The notes under the pieces are model-generated. The model did not search any database. It saw only the letters and a list, made by a program, of their open reading frames with translations, and had not been told where the DNA came from. Below are positions 62,460 to 64,000 of a DNA stretch of 64,000 bases, piece by piece. The stretch's first letter is position 1; each line of letters opens with the position of its first letter. The stretch is taken from NCBI RefSeq assembly GCF_009931695.1, contig NZ_CP048000.1, positions 1,701,001-1,765,000 of the forward strand. Reading direction: 5' to 3'. The DNA comes from Anaerocolumna sedimenticola (lineage in GTDB: Bacteria; Bacillota; Clostridia; Lachnospirales; Lachnospiraceae). The position numbers were made by a program, and so were the translations under genes.

Positions 62460-64000
62460 ATGTATTTAACAGCGAAGAAAGTAAGACAGAGAGAAAATTT
62501 CAATCTGAACTGGTTCTTTTATCACGGAGAAGAAGACAGAAGACCAGGGGAAAGTGACACGGCCGCCTACAAACCGGTGAAGCTGCCCCATGACTGGAGT
62601 CTTGAGTATCCCTTTGATGAACACGCAGCTTCCTGCGGCTCGGGCGGTTATGCAGAGACGGGAATAGGATGGTACAGAAAATGTTTTCAGGTAAACCCTG
62701 ACGTTTTGATTGGTGGCAGGGTAGTGCTGCAATTTGACGGAGCGTATATGTTGACTCAGGTTTGGATAAACGGACATTATCTGGGGCGTCATGTCTATGG
62801 CTATACACCTTTTGAATGGGATATCACAGAGTTGCTATACCGCGACGGCGGTGAGAATGTGGTGGACGTAAGGGTAGATAACTCTGCTCAGCCCAGCTCA
62901 CGGTGGTATTCCGGTTCCGGAATTACAAGGGATGTATGGATATGCGGGGTAAGAGATCTTCATGTTGCTCCCTACGGTGTATGGGTACATAACCTCGAGG
63001 TAACTAAGGAAAAGGTGCGTCTTGCTGTGGAAACGCTGGTGTGTGAACAAAGCACTCCTGTGAGGGATAACAGTGCCGGTACAGTCAAGTCAATTACGGT
63101 GGGAACCAGTATATATGGGCCGGGCGGTAAACTTTGTATACAGGAACAGATAAAAGAGGAGATAAACGGAATTCAGGAAGCCGGAAGACGGTCAGGAGAA
63201 AACTGCAGCGGGCTGGTACATACTTTTCACCAGGAACTTGAACTTTCTTCTCCTACGTTGTGGAATGTGGATAATCCGGCACTGTATGAAGTAATTACCA
63301 GGGTCTATGCTGACGGAGTACTGCAGGATGAGGTACATACCGTGACTGGGTTTCAGAATGCCCGGTTCGACAGCAAACAGGGATTTTTGCTAAATAGCGT
63401 AAGGGTGAAGTTGAACGGTGTATGTATCCATCATGACGGCGGTTGTGTGGGTGCGGCGGTCCATCCGCAGATATGGGAGAGAAGACTTGAGAAACTGAAA
63501 AAAATGGGTGTAAATGCCGTGAGGATGTCCCATAATCCGCCGGATCCTGCACTTTTGGATTTGTGTGACCGGCTGGGGTTAATGGTGATGGATGAGGCCT
63601 TTGACGAATGGCGTATCCTCAAGGGTAAGGAACTGGGTAGCAATACCCATGAAAGCAGAGGTTATTCAGAGTGGTTCGACAACTGTCATGAGGAGGACAT
63701 ACGCACCATGCTTCTGCGTGACAGGAATCATCCAAGCATCATTATCTGGAGCATCGGCAATGAGGTGCCGGAACAGACAGTCCCGGAGGGTTATCTGACT
63801 GCAAGGCATTTAAAAAGTATTTGTAAAGAATTAGACCCGGAGCGGGCTGTGACCCAGGCGAACGATCAGGTTTGCGCTGAGCCGCATGCGGCAACAGAAG
63901 AGTTCTTAAATGAGCTGGATGTGGTGGGTTACAATTATGTGGACAGATGGCGTACCAGGCAGGAAACTCTCTATGATGATGACAAACGCGCCTATCCGAA
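62460..64000 (+). CDS. Glycoside hydrolase family 2 (beta-galactosidase-type), 5' part
   Basis: The frame is open from ATG 62460 to the window end (513 codons). It has the GH2 sugar-binding domain (VKLPHDWSLEYPF, GIGWYRKCF, FDGAYMLTQVWINGHYLGRHVYGYTPFEWDITELL, SSRWYSGSGITRDVWI) and the TIM-barrel start (VKLNGVCIHHDGGCVGAAV, VNAVRMSHNPPDPALLDLCDRLGLMVMDEAFDEW) with the acid/base Glu435 in IIIWSIGNEVPEQ. The nucleophile lies beyond the window. GH2 enzymes cut beta-galactosides, glucuronides or mannosides; which one is open. AGGAGAGGTAGGG precedes the ATG. It fits the uptake genes upstream. Confidence 0.94.
   Translation, partial: MYLTAKKVRQRENFNLNWFFYHGEEDRRPGESDTAAYKPVKLPHDWSLEYPFDEHAASCGSGGYAETGIGWYRKCFQVNPDVLIGGRVVLQFDGAYMLTQVWINGHYLGRHVYGYTPFEWDITELLYRDGGENVVDVRVDNSAQPSSRWYSGSGITRDVWICGVRDLHVAPYGVWVHNLEVTKEKVRLAVETLVCEQSTPVRDNSAGTVKSITVGTSIYGPGGKLCIQEQIKEEINGIQEAGRRSGENCSGLVHTFHQELELSSPTLWNVDNPALYEVITRVYADGVLQDEVHTVTGFQNARFDSKQGFLLNSVRVKLNGVCIHHDGGCVGAAVHPQIWERRLEKLKKMGVNAVRMSHNPPDPALLDLCDRLGLMVMDEAFDEWRILKGKELGSNTHESRGYSEWFDNCHEEDIRTMLLRDRNHPSIIIWSIGNEVPEQTVPEGYLTARHLKSICKELDPERAVTQANDQVCAEPHAATEEFLNELDVVGYNYVDRWRTRQETLYDDDKRAYP

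Overview
The window looks like chromosome from a motile, anaerobic, low-G+C Gram-positive of the class Clostridia, most like Lachnospiraceae. The reasons are the A+T-rich composition, TTG/GTG starts behind strong GGAGG sites, a fliW-csrA-hag flagellar block with sigma-D promoters, Maf/DUF115 flagellin glycosyltransferases, and a carbohydrate ABC transporter of the LplB/YtcP type beside a LacI regulator and a GH2 hydrolase. The species cannot be named from sequence reading alone. I see no rRNA, tRNA, CRISPR array or intact insertion sequence.

Layout. (1) 1-3.6 kb: the 5' part of a GyrB/ParE-type topoisomerase gene on the minus strand, then a PHP-domain hydrolase and lysA on the plus strand. 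(2) 3.6-16.1 kb: late flagellar genes flgM, flgN, two tandem flgK, flgL, fliW, csrA, flaG, fliD, fliS, a FliT-like gene and hag. Four blocks start at sequences matching the flagellar sigma factor (TAAA-N15-GCCGATAT). The hag leader has two CsrA-type GGA sites, one in a hairpin loop and one on the ribosome binding site. (3) 16.2-54.5 kb: a large surface-glycan region. It opens next to hag with a small helical protein and a Maf glycosyltransferase, and a second Maf with a fused helical N-terminus plus another small helical protein lies near the far end. Between them are two nonulosonic-acid modules: a fused cytidylyltransferase-HAD with a NeuB-cupin, and a legionaminic-type set (legB, legC, ptmE, neuB/legI, neuA/legF, neuD/legH). 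There are also a CDP-alditol branch, many glycosyltransferases, a radical SAM enzyme, a UDP-glucose dehydrogenase, and a 3-hydroxyacyl-CoA dehydrogenase plus thiolase pair. Several genes here are broken by single-base losses. (4) 54.9-57.5 kb: a membrane protein with a YiiX-like cysteine hydrolase domain, an LspA-like signal peptidase, and a terminator-rich gap. (5) 57.6-64 kb: a more G+C-rich sugar-uptake cluster (two permeases, a lipoprotein, a LacI regulator with no normal start codon, and a GH2 hydrolase running off the end).

How the parts fit: FlgM/sigma-D timing and the CsrA-FliW switch set when hook-associated proteins, cap, chaperones and flagellin are made. The glycan region then probably supplies CMP-activated nonulosonic acids, which Maf enzymes add to flagellin. 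A sigma-D-type promoter directly before the first neuB supports this link. The most novel-looking feature is the acyl-CoA pair next to a nonulosonate N-acyltransferase, which suggests a 3-hydroxybutyryl-type decoration, together with a small helical domain found alone twice and fused to a Maf once. Functions are inferred from motifs and order; no searches were run.
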